From positions 5,270,001 to 5,334,000 of the forward strand of contig NZ_CP107852.1 in the NCBI RefSeq assembly GCF_036346875.1: a stretch of DNA of 64,000 nt, in the 5' to 3' direction. This DNA comes from Nocardia sp. NBC_00508. Its GTDB lineage: Bacteria; Actinomycetota; Actinomycetes; Mycobacteriales; Mycobacteriaceae. Shown here piece by piece: positions 34,068-42,812 of the stretch. The notes under the pieces were generated by a model, which saw only the letters and a list, made by a program, of their open reading frames with translations, was not told where the DNA came from and made no database searches. The position numbers and the translations under genes are program-made. Position 1 is the first letter of the stretch. Each line of letters opens with the position of its first letter.

Positions 34068-34099
34068 CGATACACTGAATTATTCAATACACTGTATCG
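34068..34099. promoter_or_regulatory. Operator between the monooxygenase and TetR genes
   Basis: CGATACA (34068-34074) and TGTATCG (34093-34099) are inverted arms, and the centre contains the perfect palindrome TGAATTATTCA (34076-34086). The sequence ATACACTG also appears twice in direct orientation. The whole block is AT-rich, between divergent starts at 34057 and 34125. Confidence 0.65.
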
Positions 34100-34124
34100 C
34101 AGGATGCGATGTATCGTCAGCGGC

Positions 34125-34805
34125 ATGTTGGTGTGGGAGAGACCGGAGCCGCCGGATCGACCGGTGCCTGCCCCATTGAGCCGGGAGCGGATCGTGCGAG
34201 CGGCGATCCGGCTGGCCGACGAGGACGGTCTGGCGGCGGTGTCGCTACGTAAGGTTGCCGCCGCACTGGACGTCGGGCCGATGCGGCTGTACGGCTACAT
34301 CGCCACCAAGGAGGAGTTGCTGGACCTGATGGTCGATGCGGTCTACGCCGAGATCCGACCGGCCGGAGACGGTTGGCGAGAGGTGCTACGGTCCCTTGCC
34401 GAAACCACCCGGCAGGCCGCTCACCAGCACGAATGGCTTGCCGACCTGATCGGTGGGCGGCCCCAGCTCGGGCCGCACGCGCTGGCCAGAGGAGAGGCTG
34501 TGGTGGCCGCGATGGGCGACGTCGACGTGGACACCGTCATGCCGGTGGTCGACGCGGTCAATGCGTACGTGATCGGCGCGGTGCGCCGGGAGATCACCGA
34601 GCAGCGCGCCGAGCGGGCCACCGGGATGGACAAGCAGCAGTGGCAGGCCGCCTTCGGGCCTTATCTGGAGCGGACCTTCGCAACTGGCCGATTCCCCGCG
34701 CTGTCCACGGTCATACGCGACGGCGCCCACCTGGACGCCGACCAAACCTTCCGCACCGGCCTCGACTTCCTCCTCGACGGCATCGAAGCCCACATGCGGC
34801 GATAG
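34125..34805 (+). CDS. TetR-family regulator (TetR_C type)
   Basis: 226 residues. The DNA-binding domain spans about 18-64: LSRERIVRAAIRLADEDGLAAVSLRKVAAALDVGPMRLYGYIATKEELLDLMVDAVYAEI. The ligand domain has WREVLRSLAETTRQAAHQHEWL and a C-terminal FRTGLDFLLDGIEAH, the TetR_C/TetR_C_1 type. ATG 34125 gives the typical WERPEPPDRPVPAPLSRERIV lead. Likely represses the divergent FAD monooxygenase. Confidence 0.92.
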   Translation: MLVWERPEPPDRPVPAPLSRERIVRAAIRLADEDGLAAVSLRKVAAALDVGPMRLYGYIATKEELLDLMVDAVYAEIRPAGDGWREVLRSLAETTRQAAHQHEWLADLIGGRPQLGPHALARGEAVVAAMGDVDVDTVMPVVDAVNAYVIGAVRREITEQRAERATGMDKQQWQAAFGPYLERTFATGRFPALSTVIRDGAHLDADQTFRTGLDFLLDGIEAHMRR

Positions 34806-35040
34806 GCGGAGGCGTGGTGCACACGGCCCGGAGGAAACAGCGGTCGAGGTGGATAGCCGACAGCAACAGACGCGAATCGCGACTTCACACTGCGCGGGAT
34901 ACCAGGCGACGGTAGTTCGTCGACTTCCAAGCCAGGCGGCCGATGCCGGCGCAGAGGCTGAGTCATCCGGTTCTCGGCATCTCTGTGCGTTGCCCGACTT
35001 TGGGGCTGTTGCCATTTCGTGTCGAGCGCAGTTGTGACGG

Positions 35041-35283
35041 TTATCGGTGATAGTGCGAGGTGACGCAGTCTTGCCCGGTGTAGTTCGGTCCTGCGCGGGT
35101 GTCGGCGCCGAGATAGCGGAACTCCCAGCGGGGTAGGCCGTGTCCGGTGCGAGTGAGTCGGTGGTTGCTGGCGTCGTCGTGGAATCCGTTGCGACGCAGC
35201 GAGGTAGTGAATGCCCTACCGATCGGTGAGCCGTCGGCCCACCGGATCGAGGAGGCGTCGAAGTTGGCGACGAGCTGTGACAT
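35041..35283 (-). CDS. Small uncharacterised protein, possibly truncated
   Basis: 80 residues with high-GC third positions like real genes here. The product (VANFDASSIRWADGSPIG, TTSLRRNGFHDDASNHRL, LPRWEFRYLGADTR) is polar with no membrane segment, and matches no family I recognise. It stands alone between a TetR gene and an APH-like gene and could be the surviving end of a longer gene. Confidence 0.5.
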   Translation of the reverse strand: MSQLVANFDASSIRWADGSPIGRAFTTSLRRNGFHDDASNHRLTRTGHGLPRWEFRYLGADTRAGPNYTGQDCVTSHYHR

Positions 35284-35308
35284 GCCGTTCGGACAGCTCG
35301 GTATGCGG

Positions 35309-36088
35309 CTATGAGCGGATGTCTCGTTCTCGTTGGTCTCGCATCGCCCGGGTCCTCAGCACGTCGACCTCGCAGCCTGGCGAGGTCGGGTCGAAGCCGT
35401 GCTCGACCAGCCAGCGGACCCCCAGCAGGCTTCGCAACGACCACCACGCGCGAATCACGTCGAGGTCGACGTCGGTGCCGTAGCCGGCGACGACGTCGCC
35501 GAGGTGCTCCTGGTGTCCGAGCGTCAAGGTGGCGAGGTCGAACAGGGCATCGCCCTGGGCCGCCTCGGACCAGTCGATCACGCCGGTGATCTCGTCACCG
35601 GCGACGAACACGTGGGCGACCTGCAGGTCGCCGTGCGTGAACACCGGTGTCCACGGCCGGAGCGCAGCCTCGGCAACCCGGCGGTTGTGCGTGACCACGT
35701 CGGTGGGAAGAACGCCGTTCGTGACGAGCCACACACATTCGCCGTCGAGGTGCGATGCGATCTCATCGAGGCTGCGACCGGGCCATGGCGGCAGCGGCGC
35801 GTCGTGCAGCATCCGTGCGGCGGCACCCGCCGCGGCCCACGCCACCGACGACGCGGCCGACGGCTCGCCGAGGCGGCCGAGTGCCGTCCCTGGGAGGGCG
35901 GCGAGCGCGAGCACGGGCGGCTTGCGCCACAGGACCTCCGGAGTCGGGATCGGCGCCATAGCTATCGCCTCGACCTCGACGCTGGTGCGTGTCTGATCAG
36001 CGTCGATTTTCAGGAACACGTCGCCGACGCGCAAGGTCGCGCACTCGTGATGGGCGACGACGACCTCGACTTCTTCCACGTCGGCCAT
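35309..36088 (-). CDS. Aminoglycoside-phosphotransferase-family kinase
   Basis: 259 residues from ATG 36088. APH fold with EVLWRKPPVLALAALPGTALG, the catalytic loop THGDLQVAHVFVAGDEITGVIDWSEAAQGDALFDLATL: the catalytic Asp of HGD and the metal Asp of IDW are present, but the usual Asn five residues after HGD is His. Active-site content is otherwise good, in contrast to the degenerate copy at 6446. It phosphorylates a small molecule, target unknown. An in-frame GTG at 36103 is an alternative start. Confidence 0.85.
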   Translation of the reverse strand: MADVEEVEVVVAHHECATLRVGDVFLKIDADQTRTSVEVEAIAMAPIPTPEVLWRKPPVLALAALPGTALGRLGEPSAASSVAWAAAGAAARMLHDAPLPPWPGRSLDEIASHLDGECVWLVTNGVLPTDVVTHNRRVAEAALRPWTPVFTHGDLQVAHVFVAGDEITGVIDWSEAAQGDALFDLATLTLGHQEHLGDVVAGYGTDVDLDVIRAWWSLRSLLGVRWLVEHGFDPTSPGCEVDVLRTRAMRDQRERDIRS

Positions 36089-36472
36089 TATCGCGGGGAT
36101 GACCACCGATGTCGCCGGGTTTATCGCGTGCAAGTGACCGGTCGGGCTTCGAACGGGGGTTGCCGCGCGGAAGGGTCGCCATCAGAGCAGGGAGGATTGG
36201 AGCGCGACAATCCTCTACACCTTCGCCGACGCCCTGGTGTTCTGCCCGATGAGATCGATGAACAGCGCAAAGCCGAGCGCCACCGGAAAGCGCGAATGGA
36301 TGCCCGCACCCGGAAAATCAGAAACGAATTCAGAGAATCAGAAAGCGAATCCTGCTGAGCGACTGAATAACCCGATGGGCAGATCACGCAAAGCGGGCCA
36401 GATCCATATTTGTCGTGCCGTCGACACGGCAGCGCCACTTTCTCATCAGGTATGCGGGATCCGCCCCGGGAT
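36089..36472. other. Intergenic stretch without a gene
   Basis: About 380 bases between two minus-strand units. Open frames are short and irregular. Around 36318-36366 the composition falls in GC, suggesting promoter or terminator sequence; no hairpin of note was found. Confidence 0.35.
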
Positions 36473-37942
36473 TCACATCTCTACCGCGAGATACTTGGTT
36501 TCCAAGTACTCCTCTATCCCCGTGGCACCGCCCTCGCGACCCTGGCCCGAGGCCTTGACACCGCCGAACGGGCCGCCTGGGTCGGAGACCAGGCCGCGGT
36601 TCACTCCGACCATGCCGGTCTCGAGGCGCTCGGCGAAACGCAGTGCCCGTGAGATATCGCGGGTGTACACGTATCCGGCGAGGCCGTACTCGGTGTCATT
36701 GGCGCGTGCCAGCGCTTGCTCCTCGGTGTCGAAGGTGGTGATCGCCGCGACGGGCCCGAAGATCTCCTCGTACGCCAGACGCGCGGTATCGGGCACATCG
36801 GTCAGCACGGTTGGCTGGAAGAAGTGACCGTCCCCGCCGAATGTCTTGCCGCCGGTGCGGAGTCGGGCGCCCTGGGCGACCGCGTCGTCGACCAGGTCTG
36901 TGACCTTGGCCAGCTGCGCCTCATCGATGAGCGGACCCACCGTACTCGCCGGATCGAAAGCATCACCGGCGACCAGTCCCTCGAACCGCCGCACGAGTCG
37001 TACGGTGAACTCCTCCGCGATGTCGCTGTGCACGAGGAATCGATTTGCCGCGACACAGGATTCGCCCGCGTTGCGCATCTTGGCCAGCATCGCACCGTCC
37101 ACCGCCGCATCCAGATCGGCATCGTCGAACACGACGAACGGGCCGTTGCCACCCAACTCCATCGAGGTGCGCAGCACCCGATCGGCAGCCTGGCGCAACA
37201 GGATCGAGCCGACTCCGGTGGATCCGGTGAAGGATACCTTGCGCAGCCGAGCATCGGACATCAGCGCGAGCGACAGTGCCGCCGCGTCGAGCGTCGGCAC
37301 GTAATTCACCACGCCCGCAGGTACTTCCAGCTCATGGAAGATCTGCGTCAGCAGCGCCAGTGTCAACGGTGTCTGCGGCGCCGGCTTCACCACGCAGGTG
37401 CATCCGGCCGCCAGGGCCGCACCGATCTTGCGGGTGGCCATGGCCAGCGGGAAGTTCCAGGGGGTGATCAGCAGCGACGGACCGACCGGCACCTTGGTGG
37501 TGACGATCCGGTAGCCGCCGTTCGGTGCCGGAGCGTACGACCCGGTGAGGTGCGCGGCCTGCTCGGAGAACCAGCGCAGGAACTCTGCGCCGTAGGCCAC
37601 CTCGCCGCGCGCCTCGGCCAGCGGCTTGCCCATCTCCAGGCTGATCAGCGCCGCGAAATCCTCGGTACGCTCGATGATCCGGCCGAAGGCGCGGCGCAGC
37701 AGTTCGGCACGGAAGCGCGACGTCGTTGCGCCCCAGGCATCCTGGGTCGCGTGCGCGGCGGTGAGGGCGTCCATCGCATCATCGAGGCTCGCGTCGGCAA
37801 CCTCGGTCAGGACCGTAGCGTCGGCTGGATCATGCACGGGAAAGGATGCACCCGTGGAGGATTCGCGCCATGCTCCGTCGATGTAGAGCCCGCGCGGCAG
37901 GGCCGCGACCAGTTCCCGCGCGGAGTTGCGATCGTGGAACAT
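36473..37942 (-). CDS. NAD(P)-dependent aldehyde dehydrogenase, succinate-semialdehyde-dehydrogenase-like
   Basis: 489 residues, GabD-like length. Motifs: LLITPWNFPLAMATRKIGAALAAGCT (NAD site), FTGSTGVGSILLRQAADRVLRTSMELGGNGPFVVFDDAD (catalytic Glu in ELGG), RNAGESCVAANRFLVHSDIA (catalytic Cys), YEEIFGPVAAITTF near the end. This is last of the operon led by the MFS gene at 44797. ATG 37942 follows GAAGGAGA by 5 bases, and the ribosome-binding site lies inside a coupled mini-gene whose stop overlaps it (TGATG). It would oxidise a C4 or similar aldehyde formed by the upstream enzymes. Confidence 0.93.
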   Translation of the reverse strand: MFHDRNSARELVAALPRGLYIDGAWRESSTGASFPVHDPADATVLTEVADASLDDAMDALTAAHATQDAWGATTSRFRAELLRRAFGRIIERTEDFAALISLEMGKPLAEARGEVAYGAEFLRWFSEQAAHLTGSYAPAPNGGYRIVTTKVPVGPSLLITPWNFPLAMATRKIGAALAAGCTCVVKPAPQTPLTLALLTQIFHELEVPAGVVNYVPTLDAAALSLALMSDARLRKVSFTGSTGVGSILLRQAADRVLRTSMELGGNGPFVVFDDADLDAAVDGAMLAKMRNAGESCVAANRFLVHSDIAEEFTVRLVRRFEGLVAGDAFDPASTVGPLIDEAQLAKVTDLVDDAVAQGARLRTGGKTFGGDGHFFQPTVLTDVPDTARLAYEEIFGPVAAITTFDTEEQALARANDTEYGLAGYVYTRDISRALRFAERLETGMVGVNRGLVSDPGGPFGGVKASGQGREGGATGIEEYLETKYLAVEM

Positions 37943-38115
37943 CAATTCTCCTTCGCGCGTGCGGCGCTCGTATAGGCAACTTCGGTCGGCACCGTGCTGT
38001 CGACCGGACCTTGGGCGGAAAAGTGTGCTGCCGTGGAGGATTCGCGCCAAGGCTCGGTGATGCAGCGAGCCTGTGGCGCGACCGGGTACCGGATGGAGTC
38101 GCGATCGTGGATCAT
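37942..38115 (-). CDS. 57-residue mini-gene, truncated copy of the ALDH N-terminus
   Basis: An ATG at 38115 overlaps the alcohol dehydrogenase stop (ATGA) and is preceded by CAGGAGAG. The frame runs 57 codons to a TGA that overlaps the ATG of the next aldehyde dehydrogenase (TGATG). It begins MIHDRDSIRYPVAPQ and contains EPWRESSTAAHF, STVPTEVAYTS; the real ALDH begins MFHDRNSARELVAAL and contains GAWRESSTGASF, ATVLTEVADAS. So it is a diverged duplicate of the ALDH leader plus first 50 codons, with its ribosome-binding site. Too short to be an enzyme; it may be a relic kept as a coupling device. Confidence 0.75.
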   Translation of the reverse strand: MIHDRDSIRYPVAPQARCITEPWRESSTAAHFSAQGPVDSTVPTEVAYTSAARAKEN

Positions 38116-39290
38116 CGGCTCTCCTGCATGCTCGCCCGCAGCAGGTCGGTGAGCTGCTCCGGGCTCGGGCGGCGCGGGGTGTTGTTCGTGACCGCGTCGT
38201 CGAGGGTTTTGGTGACCAGGGTGTCGATCAGATCGGCGGTGACTCCGATCGCGCCCAGGTTGGTGGGCAGGCCGACCGTGGCGGCGATCTCCTCGATCCG
38301 CCGGGCCGCCCGATCGCCGCCGCCGTCCAGATCCAGGGCACGCACCAGGTCGGCGTACCGGGCCGGGGCGGCGTCGATGCCGAACAGCAGCGCCGGGCCC
38401 GCGATCGAGGCCAGCGCGACGCCGTGGGGGGTGCCGGTGGTGGCGGTGATCGAGTGAGCGATGCCGTGCAGCAGACCTAGGCCGCTCAGCGACAACGCGC
38501 GCCCGGCCAGATGCGAACCGATCAGCATGCGGCTGCGCGCCTCGATATCGCCGCCGTCGGCGACCGCATCGGCCAGGGCCGCGGTGGTCAGCCGCAGCGA
38601 TTCGGTGGCGTAAGCACGTGAGAGCGACGTGGCCCCTTGGGATAGCAGCGATTCCGCGCCGTGGGTTATCGCGTCGAAGCCAGCCGCGGCGGTGACCGGG
38701 GCGGGCAGGCCGACGGTCAGCTCGGCATCGAGGATGACCAGCTCCGGGGTGGTCGCCGCGGTCCCGATATACACCTTGCGATGGTCGGCGCTCTCCATGA
38801 CGCCGAAACCGTTGGTCTCCGCACCGGTGCCGGCGGTGGTCGGGATTGCCGCCAGCGGCACAGTCGGGGCCCCGAATTCCTCCGAGCCGTCGAGCGATTC
38901 GGCGGACATCGAGGTGTGGGTCAGCAGCGCAACGGCTTTCGCGGCATCCAGGGCCGAGCCGCCGCCGATCGCGACGATGAAATCGGTGCGGGCATCGCGC
39001 GCGACGGCCGTGGCCACGTCCAGTGCGGCTGTCGAGGGGTTAGGCGGAATTTCGCTGTGCACGGTCACCGCGGGCCCAGCCGCACCGATCGCGGCGGCGA
39101 TATCGTCCACCATGCCGGTCTTGCGCAGGCCCGGATCGGTGACGATCAGCACCCGGCGGGCGTCGCGCTCGTGCAGTAGCCGGCCCAGCCTCGCGACCGA
39201 TCCCCGGCCGGCGATCACCTGGGTGCGGCTGCTGACATCCCACTTCTCGGTGTGTACGGAATGCGCGTAGCCGCAATAATGTTCACTCAT
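38112..39290 (-). CDS. Iron-containing alcohol dehydrogenase
   Basis: 392 residues, Fe-ADH (group III) length. NAD-binding IVAIGGGSALDAAKAVALL near residue 105 and PTTAGTGAETNGFGVM; metal ligands are in FDAITHGAESLL, LGLLHGIAHSI and TGTPHGVALA. It reduces or oxidises an alcohol/aldehyde pair with NAD(P). The GTG/ATG chain is tight: its start overlaps the stop of the preceding gene (TGATG at 39290) and its stop overlaps the mini-gene start. In the operon it fits after dehydration, interconverting aldehyde and alcohol. Confidence 0.93.
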   Translation of the reverse strand: MSEHYCGYAHSVHTEKWDVSSRTQVIAGRGSVARLGRLLHERDARRVLIVTDPGLRKTGMVDDIAAAIGAAGPAVTVHSEIPPNPSTAALDVATAVARDARTDFIVAIGGGSALDAAKAVALLTHTSMSAESLDGSEEFGAPTVPLAAIPTTAGTGAETNGFGVMESADHRKVYIGTAATTPELVILDAELTVGLPAPVTAAAGFDAITHGAESLLSQGATSLSRAYATESLRLTTAALADAVADGGDIEARSRMLIGSHLAGRALSLSGLGLLHGIAHSITATTGTPHGVALASIAGPALLFGIDAAPARYADLVRALDLDGGGDRAARRIEEIAATVGLPTNLGAIGVTADLIDTLVTKTLDDAVTNNTPRRPSPEQLTDLLRASMQESR

Positions 39291-40234
39291 CAGGCCGCCG
39301 TCTCCTCTGCCTCTGTCGCCACCACCGCAGGCCGCAGCTGCAGCGCGGCGTTGTCCTCGGCCAGCCGGATCGGGGTCATCTCCCCGGCGTCGGGACCGTA
39401 CTTGGCCAGCGCGGTGCGATAGATCTGCTCGACGAACGCCGATAGCGGCGCCGGGACGCCCACGTCGCGGCTCAGATCGATCGACAGGCCCAGATCTTTG
39501 CAGGCCAGTTTCATCGCGAAGGAATCGTCGTAGTCACCGCCGAACACCGACGGCAGATCGTTGGCGAGGAATGCGCTCGCGGCGGGGCTGGCCAGCAGCG
39601 ACTGGTGCAAAACGTCGAGGGCCACCCCTGCCTTCATACCCACAGTGAGTACCTCGGCGCTCGCGACCAGGTGCGAGAACCACAGCTGGTTGATCATCAG
39701 CTTGACGGTGTACCCGGCGCCGAGCCCGCCGACGTGCAGCACCCGCTCGGGATCACCCATCACCTCGAACAGCGGCTGAACCCGTGCCAGCACCTCGGCC
39801 TCGCCGCCGACGAAGATTTGCAGCATGCCCGAGGCCGCGCCCTTGGCCATACCGGAAACCGGTGCGTCGAGCCGGTAAACCCCACGTGCGGCCAGGGTTT
39901 CGTCGACGACCCGTGCCGCCGCCGGGGTGGAGGTGGACATATCCACCCACAACGCACCGGTCTGAAGCAGCGGCGCCATCTCCCGGATGACCGCCTCCAC
40001 CTGCGGCGGTCCTGGCAGCATGGTGATCACCACATCGCTGGAGGCGGCGATCGCGGCGATCGAGTCCGCGCGCTGTGCGCCGAGATCGACCAGGCGCTGT
40101 TCGGCCTCGAAGTTCAGGTCGTGTACTAGCAGGCGATGCCCGGCGGCGACGAGATTGGCGGACATGTGCCCGCCCATGTGGCCCAGGCCGATGAACCCGA
40201 TGAGCGGGGTCGAATTTTGTGTCATCTCCATCAT
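39290..40234 (-). CDS. 3-hydroxyisobutyrate-dehydrogenase-family oxidoreductase
   Basis: 314 residues. Rossmann start IGFIGLGHMGGHMSANLVAAGH, then DVVITMLPGPPQVEAV, substrate loop DAPVSGMAKGAASGMLQIFVGG (D-x-P-V-S-G) and the catalytic Lys in GLGAGYTVKLMINQLW near residue 178. It belongs to beta-hydroxyacid dehydrogenases (HIBADH, tartronate-semialdehyde reductase, glyoxylate reductase type). ATG 40234 overlaps the preceding ALDH stop (ATGA); 40231 and 40225 are also possible starts. Product probably a semialdehyde from a 3-hydroxy acid. Confidence 0.92.
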   Translation of the reverse strand: MMEMTQNSTPLIGFIGLGHMGGHMSANLVAAGHRLLVHDLNFEAEQRLVDLGAQRADSIAAIAASSDVVITMLPGPPQVEAVIREMAPLLQTGALWVDMSTSTPAAARVVDETLAARGVYRLDAPVSGMAKGAASGMLQIFVGGEAEVLARVQPLFEVMGDPERVLHVGGLGAGYTVKLMINQLWFSHLVASAEVLTVGMKAGVALDVLHQSLLASPAASAFLANDLPSVFGGDYDDSFAMKLACKDLGLSIDLSRDVGVPAPLSAFVEQIYRTALAKYGPDAGEMTPIRLAEDNAALQLRPAVVATEAEETAA

Positions 40235-41718
40235 TCCCAGTTGATCCAGGTCGTCTTGAGTGCGGTGTAGGCGTCGATCGCGTGCAATGATTTGTCGCGC
40301 CCGTGGCCGGTCTCCTTGAAGCCGCCGAACGGGGTGATCACACTCGACTCGTCGAAGGTGTTGACCCACACCGTCCCGGCCCGTAGCTGCCGCGAAACCC
40401 GATGCGCGGCAGACAGATCGGTGGTCCATACCGAGGCGGCCAGGCCGTAGCGGGTGTCGTTGGCCAGCACGACACCCTGCTCCTCGGTCGCGAAGGTGGT
40501 GACGGTCAGCACCGGCCCGAAGATCTCCTCTTGGGCGATCGCTGAATCGTTGTCCACCTCGGCGAAGATCGTTGGCTGCACGTAGTACCCGCCGGATTCG
40601 GTGCGGACCCGGTTGCCGCCGGTCACCAATCGCGCGGCCCGGCGGCCCTGTTCGATATAGCCGACCACGGTGGCGAGCTGATTCGCGTCGGCGATCGCGC
40701 CGAATTGGGTGTTCTCGTCCAGCGGATCGTCCGGCACGAACGTCTCGGCCGCGAATTCAGCGATGCGCGTGACCAATTCGTCCGCGAGGGATTCGTGCAC
40801 GATGAGTCGGGACCCGGCATTGCACGTCTGCCCGACGTTGTAGTAGATGCCCCAGGCCACGGTCTCGGCGATGCGCTGCAGATCCCCTGCGCTGTCCAGG
40901 ACCAGCTGCGGCGATTTGCCGCCCGCTTCGATGGCGACCTGCTTGCCGTTGGATTCGGCGGCGTACCGCTGGAACAGCCGCCCGACCCGGGTAGATCCGG
41001 TGAAGGCAATCTTGTCCACGTCCGGATGGCGGCCAAGGGCTTGGCCGGCGGTCTCGCCGAAGCCGGTGACGATGTTCAGCACGCCGTCGGGAAGTCCGGC
41101 GCGCTGCGCGGCCTCCGCCAGCACCAGCGCCGAATGCGGGGACTGTTCCGCGGGTTTGAGCACGAAGGTGTTGCCCGCGGCCAAGGCCGGGCCGATCTTC
41201 CATGAGGCGATCAGCGACGGATAGTTCCACGGCACCACCGCGCCGATCACGCCGAGGGGCTCGCGGGTGATCAGGGCCAGCCGCTTGGCGGGCGCGGGTG
41301 CGATCTCGTCGTAGGTCTTATCGATTGCCTCGGCGTACCAGCGGATCGTGGCCGCGGCGCCGGGGGCGTCGACGGCGAGGGTATTGGCGATCGGTTTGCC
41401 GACATCGAGGGTTTCGGCCAGCGCCACGCGCTCGGCGACGCGCTCGATCTCGTCGGCGAACCGCAGCAGGGCGGCCTTGCGCACCGCCGGATCCAGGCCG
41501 GACCAGCGGCCGTCCTCGAAGGCCCGGCGCGCCGCGGTCACCGCGAGTTCGATATCGGCGGCCTGCCCGGAGGCGACCACTCCCTGCAGTCGCCCGTCGA
41601 TCGGCGAATACTTCTCGAAGGTCTCCCCGCCGACGGCATCGACAAATTTCCCGTCGATGAACAGCTGATTCGGCAGCTCGGCCGCCGCCGCCCGCTCGTG
41701 CCAGTTCACAGTGCCCAT
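40231..41718 (-). CDS. NAD(P)-dependent aldehyde dehydrogenase (PuuC/betaine-type)
   Basis: 495 residues from ATG 41718; ATG 41727 and GTG 41709 are also possible. 41718 is preferred because AGGAGG lies 10 bases upstream. Motifs: GVIGAVVPWNYPSLIASWKIGPALAAGNTFVLKPAEQSPHS, FTGSTRVGRLFQRYAAESNGKQVAIEAGGKSPQLVLD (catalytic Glu), VGQTCNAGSRLIVHESL (catalytic Cys), QEEIFGPVLTV. It overlaps the end of the dehydratase gene. Resembles aldehyde dehydrogenases acting on small aldehydes or amino-aldehydes. Confidence 0.94.
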   Translation of the reverse strand: MGTVNWHERAAAAELPNQLFIDGKFVDAVGGETFEKYSPIDGRLQGVVASGQAADIELAVTAARRAFEDGRWSGLDPAVRKAALLRFADEIERVAERVALAETLDVGKPIANTLAVDAPGAAATIRWYAEAIDKTYDEIAPAPAKRLALITREPLGVIGAVVPWNYPSLIASWKIGPALAAGNTFVLKPAEQSPHSALVLAEAAQRAGLPDGVLNIVTGFGETAGQALGRHPDVDKIAFTGSTRVGRLFQRYAAESNGKQVAIEAGGKSPQLVLDSAGDLQRIAETVAWGIYYNVGQTCNAGSRLIVHESLADELVTRIAEFAAETFVPDDPLDENTQFGAIADANQLATVVGYIEQGRRAARLVTGGNRVRTESGGYYVQPTIFAEVDNDSAIAQEEIFGPVLTVTTFATEEQGVVLANDTRYGLAASVWTTDLSAAHRVSRQLRAGTVWVNTFDESSVITPFGGFKETGHGRDKSLHAIDAYTALKTTWINWE

Positions 41719-42812
41719 TTGCGGCATGCCTCCTCGTCGAGTTCGGCGCCGATGCCGGGAGCATCGGGCACCCGCACGAATCCGTCGCTGTCGATTTCGA
41801 CCGGGCGGCGTAGCATGAAATCGCGTCGCTGTGGGGTCCAGCCGGGCGGGTCATAGGGGAATTCGAAGTACGGCCCGCCGCTGACACCGGCGGCGACATG
41901 CAGATTGGCCAGCACTCCGATGCCGTTGGTCCACGAATGTGGGGTGAACCGGCGATTCTTCAGCATGGCCAGCTCCGCCAGGGTCCGCGCCCTCAGCATA
42001 CCGACCGCGAGCACCACATCCATCTGGTACACATCGAGCGCGTCGTGTTCGAGATAGTCGACGACCTCGGACACCGAGGAGATCATCTCCCCGGCCGCGA
42101 CCCGCACCCCGGTCTCGGCTCGCAGGCGGCGCAACCCGTCGCGATCGGCGTAGGGCAGCGGCTCCTCCACCCAGTAGACATCCAGGTCACGCAGCTGCTC
42201 CACGGCCCGGCGGGCAGCGACGAAGTCGTGCGGCATCTGGGTGTCGCCTGCCATCCGCCAGGACTGGTTCAGATCGACCATGATGCGCAGCGAATCGCCC
42301 ACCGCCTCGCGGACCGCGCGCACCGCCTCGAGCCCGGCACCGAAGTTATGCGGATCGACACGGATCTTCATCGCCTGGAATCCGGCCTCGCGGATGGCGA
42401 GCGCGGACTCGGCGCGCTGGACCGGATCGCGCAGCTCGCCGGTGGACGCGTAGGCGGCCACCTTCTTCTGCGCGCCACCGAACAGCTGCGCGACGGGCAT
42501 ATTCGCGGCCTTGCCGATGATGTCCCAGAACGCGACCTCCAGCGGCCAGAAGCGACCGGCGTGGAAGTTGATGGTCTCGATCCGCTTGACCTGTTCGACG
42601 ATGTTCAGCGGATCGGTGCCGATGAACAGATCCTCGTAGGCGGCGAAACCGTCCATGGTGTCACCGGATCCGATGCCGAGGAGTCCCTCATCGGTCTCCA
42701 CCTCGACGATGGTGGCGTCGAAATGCCTGCGCGGCATCGGATCCCAGGCGGCGAAGAACGGCGGATCGAGTACCAGCCGGAGTTTTCGGGTGCGAATTGC
42801 GGTGATCTTCAC
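41706..42812 (-). CDS. Enolase-superfamily dehydratase (mandelate racemase/muconate lactonizing type)
   Basis: 368 residues from GTG 42812, overlapping the Fae-like gene's TGA (GTGA). The capping domain starts ITAIRTRKLRLVLDPPF and the barrel carries KIRVD (general base K-x-R), IMVDLNQSW (metal Asp), YWVEEPLPYAD (metal Glu), VAAGEMISS (metal Glu), MDVVLAVG (Asp of a His-Asp dyad) and RFTPHSWTNGIG (His). This places it in the mandelate-racemase subgroup whose members dehydrate acid sugars or racemise hydroxy acids. In this operon a dehydratase giving a 2-keto-3-deoxy acid is the simplest reading. Confidence 0.9.
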   Translation of the reverse strand: MKITAIRTRKLRLVLDPPFFAAWDPMPRRHFDATIVEVETDEGLLGIGSGDTMDGFAAYEDLFIGTDPLNIVEQVKRIETINFHAGRFWPLEVAFWDIIGKAANMPVAQLFGGAQKKVAAYASTGELRDPVQRAESALAIREAGFQAMKIRVDPHNFGAGLEAVRAVREAVGDSLRIMVDLNQSWRMAGDTQMPHDFVAARRAVEQLRDLDVYWVEEPLPYADRDGLRRLRAETGVRVAAGEMISSVSEVVDYLEHDALDVYQMDVVLAVGMLRARTLAELAMLKNRRFTPHSWTNGIGVLANLHVAAGVSGGPYFEFPYDPPGWTPQRRDFMLRRPVEIDSDGFVRVPDAPGIGAELDEEACRKWAL

